From: Lepeophtheirus salmonis
Taxonomy: Eukaryota > Arthropoda > Copepoda > Siphonostomatoida > Caligidae
Length of the DNA stretch: 64,000 nt
NCBI RefSeq assembly: GCF_016086655.4
Contig: NC_052136.2
Span: 57,714,492 to 57,778,491 of the forward strand
Direction: 5' to 3'
Shown: one piece after another, positions 22,735-35,694 of the stretch
How positions within the stretch are numbered: position 1 is the first letter of the stretch
Layout: every line of letters begins with the position of its first letter
Program-made: the position numbers and the translations under genes
Notes under the pieces: generated by a model
The model's database searches: none
Told to the model about the DNA's origin: nothing
What the model saw: only the letters and a program-made list of their open reading frames with translations

Positions 22735-25700
22735 CCTGCCAATAATGAAAATATTTACCTAAATGATAAATCCATCTGTTATTTTGTCAAAAATTGTCAA
22801 ATCGAAATTTGCAAAGAAAAATGCAAAAAACTGTTTTACATTCATTTTACGAAAATAGTAGTTAATATAATTTATTGGCATTGTAAAGAGGAACAGAAAA
22901 CTACTAATACTTTTTTATTGTACTATTAAACCCAAAAAGGTTATGGAGAATAATGTCCAAGAATAACCTCGATGAATATGGAAGGATAATTGAACAAGTT
23001 CAACAATACACAGATAAGACTAAATACAAATTGTTTATCAAAGAAGTAATAACAATTTTTATATTTATTTCCTTTTAGATTAATATAATATATATATATA
23101 TACCTTTATCCATAATATAGTTAACAATTTAGGGCATTTCTAGAAATTCCGTAAAACTTGAATTTGAAAGCCAATGTTGGGTTAAAATAGATCTTATTAT
23201 TATTATGTGCTGCAAAAATAAATGTAAAACATCAAATTCTATATTTTTGTTCAGGTTACATTTTGTGTTGACGCTCTGTATTTATATATCATTGAGAAAT
23301 AAATATATAAAGGGATTTTATTGACAGTTAGGCATATTAAGGCAGTAGTATATTAAAATATTTAGTCTGCAGTGATGAACTGCTGCTTGAGGAAGGTGTA
23401 TGTAGTGTTTCAAATTCAGCTACAGGGAAGAAATTGATTTTTCAACTTTTAAATACGTTATCATATTTGAATATAATTTCCCTAGTTGGGATTACAAATT
23501 GCAAATCAAAAAGTTCCTATTCTGTATTTGTTCATAAATGATAGTTTAAATTAAACTTTTGGGACGAGGGTTCTTCATATGGACGTAGTTTTCATAGGGT
23601 TTCTAGAGATTCAGGTAATGCCTAGATTGAATCGTAATGCCCAATTCAATATCAATTTTTATTTTCTTGCATAATAATAGTCAATAGAGATTCGTGATGA
23701 ATGGATAAAAACTTTCTGTCAAAAGGGCTTTACGGCTCCTTTAATTCTGCATTATACTCTAATCATTTTAAGTACCATTTAAACAGCCAAGAATACTGTG
23801 ATAATCTTAAAGAAATTAAAATACAAATTTAATTTAATCGTTTATGAGATTTAGCAATATGGAATTCAAAGAAATCAAATTGATGCTAGACAAGGTGACG
23901 AAAACAAATAGTAGATATGAAATTTCTAAGAAAGAAACGCTAATTCTAATGGCATACCTTTCTTTGAGGGAAGAATATATAATTTCTTAAATTTATGGGG
24001 CATAGAAGAAATTAAGAACATTGTTTTTAAAGTTCTGGGAATACTTCTCGTTCACTTTTGTTGCAAAGCAAATATTGAAATCGCAGAAATATTTTATGGG
24101 AAGATAGCGTGTTAAGCTCACTGAAGAAATACAGATCAGACAATTATCCACCTGCCAAAAGACGAATAACGAAATTGTTGGAATAAACTCTTGAATAAAA
24201 AGTTGCTGTCTAATAACTTTAAAAAATTTAATTTTTATTATTAAAATCTATGATAAATTAATATATAAACATTTTATTATAGTTTTCTATGTTATAATTT
24301 TAGTAAAATTTTTGTGCAATATGTGCAATGCCATCACATAAATATTGAAGTCTCAGTTAAAATTCAACAAGAGTTGAGACGATAAGGATATTCTTCTGGA
24401 CTTAATACAATCCTTAGATCACCAAAGCACTTTTAACAGAACACATCTTCATTTCAATGTAGTATCCTGTTCTGTAATCGACTCCATCTTTTCCAGGCTC
24501 AAAATTATTTTTAAGATTCAGAGTATAGTCTAAGTTGCCATGGCTCCGTGTCTTCATTGTATCTTGTCCGAGTTGAGTCTGATTAATCACACTCAGAGTC
24601 CAAGTCTATGATACAATGACTCGAGTACCACAACTCTGGGAGTATCCAACTTGTCAGACGATTCCATTACGTTACAGACAAAACGAAACATAAATCACTT
24701 CAAAACATAGCCATATTATCAATTTCGAACAAAAAAAACTAACTTAAATGTCTTTTGTAAAACTTTGAGACCATAATTATCTCCTTCTTCACTTAATCTA
24801 GATAAAACTATCTATTTACTTACGAATTGACCTTGGGTTGGTTTTCGGAATTTTTAAAATGAAATATCAAAAAAAAATTAAGGTTCAAATATACAATATA
24901 ATAATATTGTTTTTTTAAATCCACAACTATTTACAAAAAATTTCGAGAAAACCCATGTCTATTCTCAAAAAATTAACTTTTTTTATTCCAAAATCCACAG
25001 TTGTTTACAAAAAATATGAAATTTTATGGAAAAAATGTCAAAAATTTCCTGCTGTTCTCAAAAAAATTTAAAATTTAACTTTTTTAGAGAAAAATTTTAA
25101 AAATACATAGGTACTCACTGAAAATTAAATTTCAAATATTAAATATTCTAGCAAAAAGCAAAAGGACGCAACAAGAAAACTCATCACTTTCAAATCAACA
25201 TTAAAATCATAATAAAGAATTTAGGCCAATTCTAAAAAAATACATAATATTCATACATATATTGTATAATATAAATGTATGTAGTATAGATAAATACGTA
25301 CTTAAGATAAGGCATGACCATTATAAGAACCCTCATCGTAAAAACAATAGCCAACTAAATGTTTTACAGCTCATGAATAACTCATGTTCTATTATACATA
25401 ATTTTTCAAAAAACAAAAAGAACCAGAAAAAAGGGTCATAAACCCCGTCAATTTTTAATTAAAAAATAAACACACTCCTCCTTAAACGATTTCATTAATA
25501 TATAAACAAAAAACAAAAATCAAATGTGTGAAAATCCAATTAAATGTATCAAATATGGCTGTGAAATACATATATCAAATAGTGATAATACGATTTTTAT
25601 TACTTCATTTCCCGCTTCACAGCAGTAGTTTAAATGGGATCCAAATTATTTTTTTTTCGGTTTAGCTCTAAACGTGAACAATATTGCATGCAAATATCAT

Positions 25701-26229
25701 TTTGAATGAAAAATGATCTAATGTTGTACTGCAGACTATCATTGTAATATTAAAATCCTTCATAGTATTTTATTTTATACTATATTATAACATTGTTCCT
25801 TAATATTTTATTAAAAGCGTAGCTATATTTCTATATGATAAGTCAAATATCTTCATAGACATAATAAGATGACCAATATATATATTTATGCGACAAGGGA
25901 TCAATAACAAATTGTAATCCTGTCCTTTTGGAAACGGACCATACCTATTCTTAACTTATTACTTCGTTTATTTATCAAAAAATAATAAAGTATCAAATAG
26001 CCATTACGTTTCATTTCAGAGGAGGGAATCGACTCCCGACAACAAAATTCATAGGGTATTTTTTTGTTACTAAGGTAACTCCGTGTAAAATGGACTTGAA
26101 ATGACAAACTGTACAAAAGAAAAACACGTATACAAATTAATTTCCTACTTTTTAAGGAGGAGAAGAGTCTCATTTTGAAGAGAATCTGTTTGAGTTTGAG
26201 AGACTTTCGTAAAAAAGGATCATACTAAA
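22735..26229. other. Long A+T-rich stretch without recognised gene
   Basis: It holds a (TA)n microsatellite near 23088-23101 and a GAGTC/AAGTC-rich patch at 24560-24660. A short plus-strand frame at about 23862-23990 (EFKEIKLMLDKVTK..) could not be assigned. Nothing supported as a gene. Confidence 0.45.
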
Positions 26230-26231
26230 TA

Positions 26232-26719
26232 CAATGTTGGCCTGAAAAGTTTCCAACCTCATCGTAAAAATGGTAGTACTCGTAATTAGTACCTATTCAC
26301 ATCTGTTTAGTATATGTGTATAGTTACTCATCAAAGTTTCAGCTATTTAGTAAGAGCAGTTTTTATGAAACAGTCGTTTGAGTGAGTTACTGTGAGTGTT
26401 TATGTGAAAATAGACAAAAGTGAGTATCACTTTGTATTGCATAGTTTAATTGCAATAAATCCAAGTTTTGGCGCCGATTAATTTCTGTAGATGAAACTTG
26501 GATGCACCATTATACGCCCGACTCAATAATACAGTCCAAACGGTGGACCACAGTGAACTGAAAAATTAAGGGGCAATCGCTTTTGTGAAAAATTATTTGG
26601 ACGGGTGACATGGATGGGAAAAGTGTGTAGAGTTACATAGAGACTATGTTGAAAAATAAAAATGTAGAAAAAATGTTTTTTATTATTATTCTGTCGGAAA
26701 CTTTTAAAAACCACCCTTG
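26232..26719 (+). mobile_element. 488-bp mariner-derived MITE
   Basis: Terminal inverted repeats (CAATGTTGGCCTGAAAAGTT at left; inverse CAAGGGTGGTTTTTAAAAGT at right) sit inside TA at 26230-26231 and 26720-26721. The interior keeps scraps of a mariner transposase: KIDKSEYRFVLHSL near the N-terminus (about 26408-26450), then directly RRLISVDETWMHHYTPDS (first catalytic block, about 26475-26525) and QSKRWTTV, followed by stops. The HTH half and Asp 2/3 are missing. Non-autonomous. Confidence 0.8.
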
Positions 26720-26721
26720 TA

Positions 26722-28155
26722 TATAGTCATAATGATGATATTGGGAGAACTTGACTTATTCTTCGACGTTACACATTGTACAAAATTTGAGAACAAGGGA
26801 TAAATTAAGTCAAATTTTGCGTATCTTCTTCATCAAATAGATATATTTTTAAATTTTTGACATACTACATACAAATATCAGTAAACTATAATCTCAGACA
26901 GAAAATAAATGTTTTTTTTAAAAATATATACATAAATCGATTCCACTCCAGCCAAAGATTTTTTTTTTTTCAATAAATCAAACACTAGGAAAATTATGAA
27001 AAGAAATTATATTTTAACTAGGAAAATACGATATTACATTGTTCATACATATTTTTACCCTATTCCAAAATAGACGTTTTCTTAGAAGCAATTAATATTT
27101 AGCTTTAATGTGTAATATTTTTATGTAAGACATATATTCCCTCAAGGAAAAACCTCAAAGCTTATAAATAGATAAAGAGACCAAAGGAGCTTTGATTTCA
27201 ATACCTTTGTCTGCATAGTACTTTCTTATTCATTCTTTTAATTATCATTAAGTAAAATGCATTATATAAATTAGGAATAACTCATTTTTGAGTTAAGGGA
27301 GTACCATATCTTTTGATAAAATGCAAAAGTATAAATATATTATTTAAAAAAATAATTTGAGGGGAAGAAATAAAAATTTGAAAATGCATTTATTAAAATA
27401 ATAAATTTAGATATGGTTATACATAATTGCGTTCTGGTGGTGTATTACTCAACTTTTAATAATTTCCACACTCTTCCTCACAATTTTATTATTAGCAACG
27501 TGTTTATCTTATTACTTATTATGGAGAATCCTTACGTCTTCTCTTCAATCATGCATAGATACGAATAACTAAAATATACATAGAAAATAAAGGAACAATA
27601 TGACAATATCAATGAGGCTTCAACCTCACTCTCCTACACTTATTGCAACCAATCTAATTGTTTATTGATTGTGACAAATGGTAATTGATGAAAATTAATT
27701 ATTTCCATGTCATGATATTGGATGTTTTTTTTCTTTTCTCAAGGATTTGTTTGTTAGTAGTTCATATTATTTAATACATCTTCATCATTTGAAATATAAT
27801 GGGACTATCATGGAATGCTTTGTTTTATGCCTATGTATGAAGCCAAACAACGCCTTCTTTCTTTCTCAATGCAGTATTTGCATCTTTAATTACGCGGAAG
27901 AAATATAATTATTGATGTTACTTTGTGGAATGGTTTTTTTTTTTTAAAGAGTGGGTTTTTAGCTTTCTTCCAATTCCACTTTTTCATTTCAGATTCAAAT
28001 TATTGAATGAGTACACAGGGTAGTCCTGTATTAAAGTCTCACAACAAAAATGAAATTAACCCGTAGATTATGGTTTGTATTGGAATATGTATGTGCTTTT
28101 TTTATATGTTGAATATTGTCTAACAATTGACCAACATATCATTCCAGATAATTGC
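26722..28155. other. A+T-rich DNA, nothing recognised
   Basis: No supported coding frame, repeat partner or motif. Confidence 0.5.
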
Positions 28156-28159
28156 CCTT

Positions 28160-28385
28160 GTTCTATACAATATGGCCAAAGATATCTTGTGACTGACTTT
28201 CAGTTAGTGTGTACAACATATTCTGTAATTTTGGCTCGCACAGTCTCCTTAGCTGCCATCTTCTGTCTGTATTGGCATCCAATCGACCTACCTCACATTG
28301 AAAAGTCAAAGGGATTAAGATGTGATAATGAAGGAGGCCTAAAGTGCTCAAAATTACCTTTGCATCAAACTTGAGGCCTATAACT
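28160..28385 (-). pseudogene. Weak transposase C-terminal remnant
   Basis: The minus strand reads PPSLSHLNPFDFSM, similar to the WPPSSPDLNPLDYSVW block of maT/Tc1 transposases, followed in shifting frames by KMAAKETVRAKITEYVV. No terminal repeats. The match is limited to about 60 codons. Confidence 0.4.
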
Positions 28386-28389
28386 CAAT

Positions 28390-29015
28390 ATTTTTCCCAA
28401 CTAAATGCTGTCGCAATATTTCTTACCGTGGTAACAAAATCTTCACACATAATAACTTTAGTATTAAGATGTGAATGTTAATGAAATTATTTGATTAAAT
28501 TTAATTGCTAAATTGAACAACTCGTTAGACTGGGGTTGCACGATTATAAACATAACCGTTCATATTACACATTAGCATATAATTTTGCTAGATCTTTGAA
28601 GAAAGTCTGTGGAACACTTTCTCCTTTCTGTGTCGTAAATATGTTAATTTTATAGTCTCATTATTTTCGTTTATGAAAAAATGTAAACGTCTTATATCTT
28701 TAGGCGTAGCTACAAAGGATGAGAGAGTCGAAAGTGGGAATTTGGACTCTTTTGCTCTAACGAAATTATTTCTATACATCTTTTCTTTTTTTAAATTATA
28801 CTTAGATATGATATATAAAATGTATATATATATCCATTTTGAATGAATGCGTTGGAGATTAAAGAAAATTTATGTATATTTCATTAGATCTTGAATTTTT
28901 AAATCCAAAACTCTCATTTTTACATATTTTTTTTGACGAGCATTTTCATTGCCGGAGTGATTATGATAATAGATTCTAAGGATGTATTATTTGAATGGAA
29001 ATAAAATTTATCTAC
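28390..29015. other. A+T-rich DNA, nothing recognised
   Basis: A 63-codon minus frame at 28588-28779 has no motif. Confidence 0.5.
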
Positions 29016-29017
29016 AT

Positions 29018-29160
29018 AAATACTTATCTATATGTTAAATGTTAATGTGTATGTTTTTCCTTCAATCACCATGGATGGCTTTTCCTGAAATTTTTCATGT
29101 AGGTTCTAAAGGTTCCAAAAACGGTTCTGGCAATATTTTTTTGGTCTTCATACTATATGT
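29018..29160 (+). repeat. Arthropod dispersed repeat R1, partial copy
   Basis: It shares TTATCTATATGTTAAATG, ATGGATGGCTTTTCCTGAAA, TTTTTCATG and ACGGTTCTGG blocks in the same order as copies at 39299 and 48312. Noncoding. It resembles the widespread 'TAAATGCGAA..GGATTTTAATGAAATTT' arthropod repeat type. Confidence 0.65.
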
Positions 29161-29353
29161 ACAAGTGGTAAATTCTAAGCTTTTACTTGTGATATTGTAA
29201 AATGTTTTGAACATATAAAAATTACAGGTTTGGTAATCAGAAAATTGTATTTTATTTTCCAAATATGTTATTCTTTAATTATGGAGGAGAGAACATTTGA
29301 GTATAAAGTATGTGCTCATGAATGACAGATAAATCACTGATAATTTGTTACAA

Positions 29354-29796
29354 AATATTATGATAAATTCAATTTGAAAGAGCTTATTTAAATGAACTTT
29401 TTAAATCGTTATAAACATTACTCAAATATCAAGGCATCTCATACATTTGAAGATTAGGCTGTAATCATTTTAGGAAAATATTAGGATTTTCTCCTCTTCT
29501 GGATATTTATTCAAAATTGCTTGTATGTTGAGGCACCATATATATAATATGCACGAAACATCAAACGAAAAGGAAATAAACCAAATTTGTGGCTAGTACA
29601 TATTCATTCGAAAGAGCTCTGCATTAAAGAACACAATCTGTACCCTCGTGGATAACGTAAAGGGTTTCGGTAAAAAAAAAAATATATTCATGATAATATA
29701 TGAATATATAACTATTTTTGAAAGCTGACAAATGAACAATACTATGGATTAGACTAAAAAATGACTATATCCTTCTAAAAATATTAGTAATGAAGA
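29354..29796 (+). repeat. Dispersed repeat R2, copy 1 (partner at 34418)
   Basis: About 440 bp, roughly 85% identical by eye to 34418-34870 in the same orientation. Shared exact blocks include AATATGCACGAAACATCAAA, CATATTCATTCGAAAGAGCT and GGAAAATATTAGGATTTTCT. No terminal repeats and no clear coding content. Class unknown. Confidence 0.8.
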
Positions 29797-29799
29797 ATG

Positions 29800-30585
29800 T
29801 GTTCAAGGAGATCCGCACGGCTGTCATAACGGTTTATTTAGATTAGCTTCGAATAGCTATAGGAAGAAAGTGTTTGACACACAAGTCTCACTCCTTATTT
29901 GTCAAAAACATTGGAAAGAATTGCTCCCATGTCAATCCTCACTTTTATTAGTATGTACAACAAAGACTTAACTTTATAAATCTCCAACAATTTCTTCAGT
30001 ATTACTCTCCATCTTCATGATCACACACACAAGTTATTACTTTATATTTTAATGTTTTCTCTTTAAGAATTAAAGAATAATGATAACAACTGACTAAAAT
30101 TAAAAAAAAAAAAACTTTCTTCAGATTTGCAAATCATATTTTATACAACTATAGAAATGTTTGTACATACATACACATATTTAGACCAATAAAAATGATT
30201 TTATATATTAGAGATAAAAGAGAAATCCTAACTACATAATATGAGTCCACAGTGACTCAATTATGGAGTAATGTATTTTAAACATTAAACAATCAAATGA
30301 GAATACATACATGTATGTCCCTTTAATCGCTTTTTATTCATATATAATACATTTATGGATATTTAACGTAATGGCTTTGGTCACATTGATAGTCAATACA
30401 TTCTCCAGCATTAAAACCACATTATTATTAGCAAAATACATGAGGAAGGATAGACATAATATCTTTTAAGAGATCAAAGAAAAATTTCCCAATAATAAAA
30501 GAATGACTCTCTTCATCATCAAATATTTATAAAATATGGCTTTAGATCAATTGGCTATTTTTTTTTTTTTGCTGAATTTATTAGT
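29800..30585. other. A+T-rich DNA, nothing recognised
   Basis: No supported feature. Confidence 0.5.
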
Positions 30586-30587
30586 TC

Positions 30588-31565
30588 GTACATTTGGCCG
30601 AAAAAGGATATTTTATATTTCGATATACGCCATGTTTAAAAAAAAAGGTAATACTTATATTAATAGCTTTGAATAAAAAAACTGATTAATTGACGACAGT
30701 GTTAACAAGGTTGAGTGATGTATAACGCAGAACTGGTCATATTTGTTTACTTATCACTTTGAACAAAATATTCTGGACAACATGGACATGAGTCACCAAA
30801 TTTTGGTAAACATGTCATCGCGTGGAATGACAGTAATTGAGATCTTTAAGGCTGTGGGGATGAGTCGAAAATCAATCTATGTAATCAAAAAATAATTTGA
30901 AGAGAGTGGGATAGTCCAAAGGAAGAAAGGATCTGGAAGGAAGAGGTTAGTTTGGACAGAGGCGAATGTTTTAGCTGTCTATGCTGTGATTAAGATAAAT
31001 CCAATCAGCACCTTTCGTGGCATGGCAAAGGTTACCTTTTTTTTTGAATCACGATATACGATGCATATTTTCATTAAATTTAAAATGATATTAGGAAAGA
31101 TAGGTATTGTTCATATGCTATATATGTATTAATTATAATCTTAAATGATCATTATATAAAACACAATACAGTAGTATATAATTATTTGAATGTATTTCAA
31201 ATCTTTAATGTTATAGTACTTTAAGCAAGTTAAATAATAAACAAACACGACAGTAACTTGAATGGAAGAAATTATTATGCCCGTAAGTCAATCCATGAGT
31301 ATTTTCTATATGAATAATTAGATAATTAATTAATAACAAATAAGTATTTAGTACTTCTTCTATTCGATTTGTTGTCGTATGGTTTATTATTTAAATATAC
31401 TAAAAGTACTACAAGAGTAAAGATTCGAACTACGTTCGAACCATATACTAGTATGTTGTGTTTATAGAATGATGATAATTGAATACAATTAATCTTTCTA
31501 AATTGAATTAAAATGTACAGTCGTATATATTAATATATTTAGTAACATTTTTCGGCCAAATGTAC
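30588..31565 (+). mobile_element. 978-bp inverted-repeat element containing transposase HTH
   Basis: A perfect 18-bp inverted repeat (GTACATTTGGCCGAAAAA at 30588-30605; inverse at 31548-31565) frames the region. Its left half contains an HTH-bearing transposase start, and the right half is A+T-rich and noncoding. A second, weaker inverted pair (AAAAAAAAAGGTAA near 30640 and TTACCTTTTTTTTT near 31032) immediately brackets the coding remnant. This suggests a short element nested in, or forming one part of, the larger one. Confidence 0.6.
30782..31043 (+). pseudogene. Transposase N-terminal HTH fragment
   Basis: From ATG 30782 the frame reads MDMSHQILVNMSSRGMTVIE, then IFKAVGMSRKSIYVIKK (a good HTH), a stop at 30893-30895, and in the same frame FEESGIVQRKKGSGRKRLVW and INPISTFRGMAKVT. 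This is the HTH/linker arrangement of mariner/Tc1 transposases. The catalytic domain is absent. Confidence 0.65.
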
Positions 31566-31569
31566 AAAA

Positions 31570-33845
31570 TGGTTCTTCGGCAAAATATTTTTTGCCAATA
31601 GTACGCTCACAAAAAATATGTGTATATATATTCTAATGAGCATTTTTTCCCGTACATGTTGATGTCATTGAGTTATATGTATACCAACTTTATAGATTTG
31701 GAACTTCCTAATCATACTTTTTTTTTCATTAATACTTTCCTATCTTTGTAATTTAAAACTGGAAGAATTAGCATCTTTTTGAGAGCAATAATTGAATATG
31801 AAAGCTTTTTTAAACTTCAAAGGTTTTTAGTAAATAATCATATATACAAATATTTATGTTGGTATATCTACATCTTCAGGTGGAGATGGTATTATTTTCT
31901 AATCTTATGATTCTAGGAAAAGCTCTGTATTTCTAAACATGGAAGAAAAATTATTAGTTTTTAAATTGAACAAAAGTTGACTTCACTTTGATGAATTTAT
32001 ATAAGATAAATTCATAGATGAAATGTTTCAAACCAATAAATTCAATAAAAATTAGAAATTTCTCATATTTATCTACTTGATTGACATTATAGTCCAGCAG
32101 CTGTAAAAACATTTGGAAATAAATAAAAATTGTATTAAAATTATCTCACTATCTCCACTCCAGCATTTGTCCTTCTAAAAAGGTATTTAAATATATGCTT
32201 ACGGCTGGATTAATGTGGTTGTAAATCTACTGGTAAGCACACAGGTTCTACTAAGAGTATGTATCTAAGAAATCCCTCAATGCCTGTAAATGTAATAGCC
32301 ATATTGAGGATAAAACTACATATACAATTTTCATTAATGATGGGCCTTTGAGTTGACCCTTACCCTCTTTAGACTTCAACTCGTGTATTTCTAACTCTCA
32401 AGAAAGATTGACATCAAATCTATGCATCCGTCCAAGAAGATCTGGATGTTCCAAACGCTTAGATTTTGGCCTGGTAGAGGTCTTTTGAGATGAGGAACGA
32501 GCTTACTAAGAACTCTCACATTACCTCAAAATCTGCACCAATGAATCAATGTATGTTACCTTTTTTATAATTTTATATAGCCTCTACTAAGAATGTGTCA
32601 ACAGGATTCTAACTCCGCCCTTCGTTCCCTTTATTGTATCTCGCAACCTTTCCTTTTAAAAAGAACAACAAAAAAAAAAGTCACAAAATAGTTAGTAATT
32701 AGCAAATTCTTCATAACTATGGAACTATTATTACATAATTGTTGGGAATTTTTCAATGCTTCAGAAAAACGTATTCTAATTCAACCAATCATCCTAATCA
32801 GAACACTGATTAGGGAAAGGAAGCAGACACATCGACTCTTGACAGCGATATACATTGTAAATTTTTGCGTTAGTAAGGTATGTAATTATTTCAATATGAA
32901 TATTTTTGGAAATATTTGTTTGTATAATATGCCATAATATTATAATGTAAAAGTTTACAGTGTTCAATAAAAAATTACCCATGTAAATAAAAAATAAAGC
33001 CCCCTGATTCAAAAATTTAACCATTTAGATATTATCTTTCGTATATAACTACATTTGAACAAATATGGTTACCAATTACAAGGCAAGTATGTGTTAACAG
33101 AAATGTATAGCCTATATTTAGTCATGTTTTTTTGTGGAACCAAATACATACATTTGTTTAACTCAAATTAATTAATTTCGTCTACATTATGCACTCTTAA
33201 TTATTTTTGAGAACATTGTACTCCTTGTAGACTACGTAAACTTATTGAGGAAAATTTTGACTGGTGTTTTTTAATATAATTGAGAAGATTTATAAAATAT
33301 TCAATCGATCAAATACTTGTTTTGTCTGATTTACATATAAATATGTATGTACTACTGGCCAAACCAATTATAATTTCTTGCAGAGAAAAAAAACAACAAC
33401 GATTAATCCTGACAATTAAAAAAAAAATAGATATATGAATCCTCTCTTTAGAAGTCTGATAAATGCCTCATTTTTGTTTTCACAATGACAAAAGTTATAG
33501 TTTGTCGTTAAGTGAAGACATATAACTTCCTAATAAAAACAAGCACATTAATAATAATAATGTTTCCAAAGTTATTTAAGATATGCTGGTAAAATAAACA
33601 TTTTTGTTAATATATTAAGCTATCAAGACTCATTGATAGTACATAAAATATTACTCTCTGTATGCTTCAAAATATACATTTAGATTTTTAAAGGTTTTTT
33701 TATATGTTCATCAAAGTAAAAGCAATCAGAAACACACCATTTCAATCCAAAGGCAAAATATTGTTGAAAAGTACAATGAACTAATCATTAAATATTTTGT
33801 AACAGTTGTAACGAATTACAACAAGCATTTCAGTAATAAATAAAA
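31570..33845. other. A+T-rich DNA without recognised gene
   Basis: A short hairpin GGCAAAATATTTTTTGCC sits at 31579-31596. A G+C-richer stretch at 32340-32650 has only short frames (for example TRPKSKRLEHPDLLG on the minus strand), which I could not assign. A possible transposase linker is not excluded. Confidence 0.4.
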
Positions 33846-33849
33846 ATTA

Positions 33850-33931
33850 GCAAAGTAGCTCTGTGGATAACGCTCTCGGATTAAATTATTCTTTTGCACT
33901 CAATGTGTGTATGTTCGATTCACGGTTGGTC
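33850..33931 (+). repeat. tRNA-derived SINE-like element, copy 1
   Basis: It has an A-box-like GTAGCTCTGTGG (33855-33866) and a B-box-like GTTCGATTCAC (33913-33923) separated by an enlarged anticodon region containing ATTCTTTTGCACTCAATG. Related copies lie at 51991-52078 (minus) and 59260-59348. The separation is longer than in a normal tRNA, so this is a tRNA-derived repeat and not a tRNA gene. Confidence 0.65.
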
Positions 33932-33934
33932 CTA

Positions 33935-34415
33935 GAGAATGAAATATACAAAAAAATAATATTTTGAAACAATGCTAAAAACAGCCCCCCCCCACAAAAA
34001 AATATAATCCTCCGAACGCCCCTGATCAGTGGACTTCAAGATAACCAATAGATTATATTAACAAATACATACAAGGGGGGGGGGAGATATACAAATTAAG
34101 GACGTCCAATCGGAGGGGGGTATCTGGTTTTGGACAAAAAAAAAAAGACAACCGGAGTTGAGGGGGTCAAAAAATTGATAATGATCTCCAAACTTTGTCC
34201 AATAATTATCAAACTATTTATACTCATTCTAAATATGTAGCCTGTCAACACTAAAGCAACCATGAATGACTTTCTTTAAAATTTAGTTCCGACTAAATAT
34301 GTATTATTTAATTAACTATTTCCTGTTTATGTTTATAAAATATTTTTATTAATCCTTTGATAAGATGACGAATTGTATTTAAAGGTTGTACAAATTACCT
34401 GTCATAACTAAAACA
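33935..34415. other. A+T-rich DNA with C- and G-runs
   Basis: A C run (near 33986) and a G run (near 34076), about 90 bp apart, could pair into a hairpin. A further G6 run lies near 34117. No gene. Confidence 0.5.
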
Positions 34416-34417
34416 AA

Positions 34418-34870
34418 AAAATATGATAGATTCAATTTGAAAGGCTTTATTTAGATAAACTTTTTATATCATTGTAAATATTATTGGATTTTTCAACGCA
34501 TCCCATAAATTTATAGATTAGGCTGTAGTCATTTAAGGAAAATATTAGGATTTTCTCCTTTTTATTGATATTTATTCAAAATTGCTTATATGTTGACGAA
34601 CTATATATATAATATGCACGAAACATCAAACAAAAAGGAAATGAACCAAATATGTGTCTAGTACATATTCATTCGAAAGAGCTCTGCATTAAAGAACACA
34701 ATCTTTATCCCCGGGGACAACGTAAAGAGTTTCGGTTAAAAAATTATAATATATGAATATAAAACTATTTTTGAGAGCTGACGAATGAACAATAATATGG
34801 ATTAGACTAAAAAAAACAACCTCAAAAATGACTTTACCCTTTTAAAAATATTATAAAAAAAGCAATGATG
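34418..34870 (+). repeat. Dispersed repeat R2, copy 2
   Basis: Direct-orientation partner of 29354-29796; see that entry. It differs by scattered substitutions and short indels, including a short deletion near 34740. Confidence 0.8.
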
Positions 34871-34874
34871 AACC

Positions 34875-35420
34875 TAAATTGCTTAGAACGTGTACTATAC
34901 ACACAATATAATAATCTCTTCCTGCATTATCTTTCTAATTTTGTGATAATCGTTACGATTTTTTATAGATGATATAACACGTATTACATTCATAAAATAA
35001 AACATTAGTAAGATGAAGGCTTTACAAGTACATACGAATCTTCAGACTTTAAAAAAAATATGAATTAGTTCCAAAATCTTCTTATAACAAAAACATAATA
35101 ATCTCTTTAATTCTTCTGAGATAAGAAGACATTAACTATTGATTCGGTTATAAATTGGTCAAATAGTCGGGACAAGGGTACCCTGATAAAATTTGCTACA
35201 TATAAGGACGAAATATTACGTATCAGTAATGATGATAGGTGTTTAATGTAACAAAAAGCTACCCAACTGGTATAATAAAGGATGTCAAATAACAGATGTT
35301 AACTACTTGGTTGTCCCATAGATCTATAAAATCGCTAAACTTTCTCGAAAGTTTAATTGGGTAAAATCATTCTCTCTATGCTGAAAATATTATTCAAGAG
35401 TGAATGACTATAAAACATGA
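34875..35420. other. A+T-rich DNA, nothing recognised
   Basis: No supported feature. Confidence 0.5.
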
Positions 35421-35424
35421 TTAT

Positions 35425-35690
35425 TTGATTGAAAGAACTTTGGCCTCCAAAGAGATCCGACCTCAACCTATTGAAATACTTTATATAGTAGCAAATTTAG
35501 TAAAGAGTCTGCTAAATACGCCATATTAATGTTGGATATCCTGAAGTTATCTGTCAAAAAAGAATGGAAAAAATTGACAATGAATATATTTCTAAGTTTT
35601 GTATTACTTTCCATCCTTCCTTGGAAGTCATTATTGAGGCCAAGGTAGATCATATTAATGATAAAGGATGTTTTACACATGTCAAATAAA
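35425..35690 (+). pseudogene. Decayed transposase C-terminal remnant
   Basis: The plus strand gives LWPPKRSDLNLLKYF (from LWPPxSPDLNPLDYF), then in other frames YAILMLDILKLSVKKEWKK and a tail FHPSLEVIIEAKVDHIND resembling FRxRLExVIxAKGGxI. This is the last third of a Tc1/mariner-like transposase. No terminal repeats. Confidence 0.55.
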
Positions 35691-35694
35691 CCTT

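Noticed and set aside
22612..22929. 105-codon plus frame as a gene
   Set aside because: Non-ATG opening, A+T-driven amino-acid composition, no motif.
32340..32650. G+C-richer patch as an exon or transposase linker
   Set aside because: Only short frames with stops; the resemblance of TRPKSKRLEHP to an HTH linker is too weak to report.
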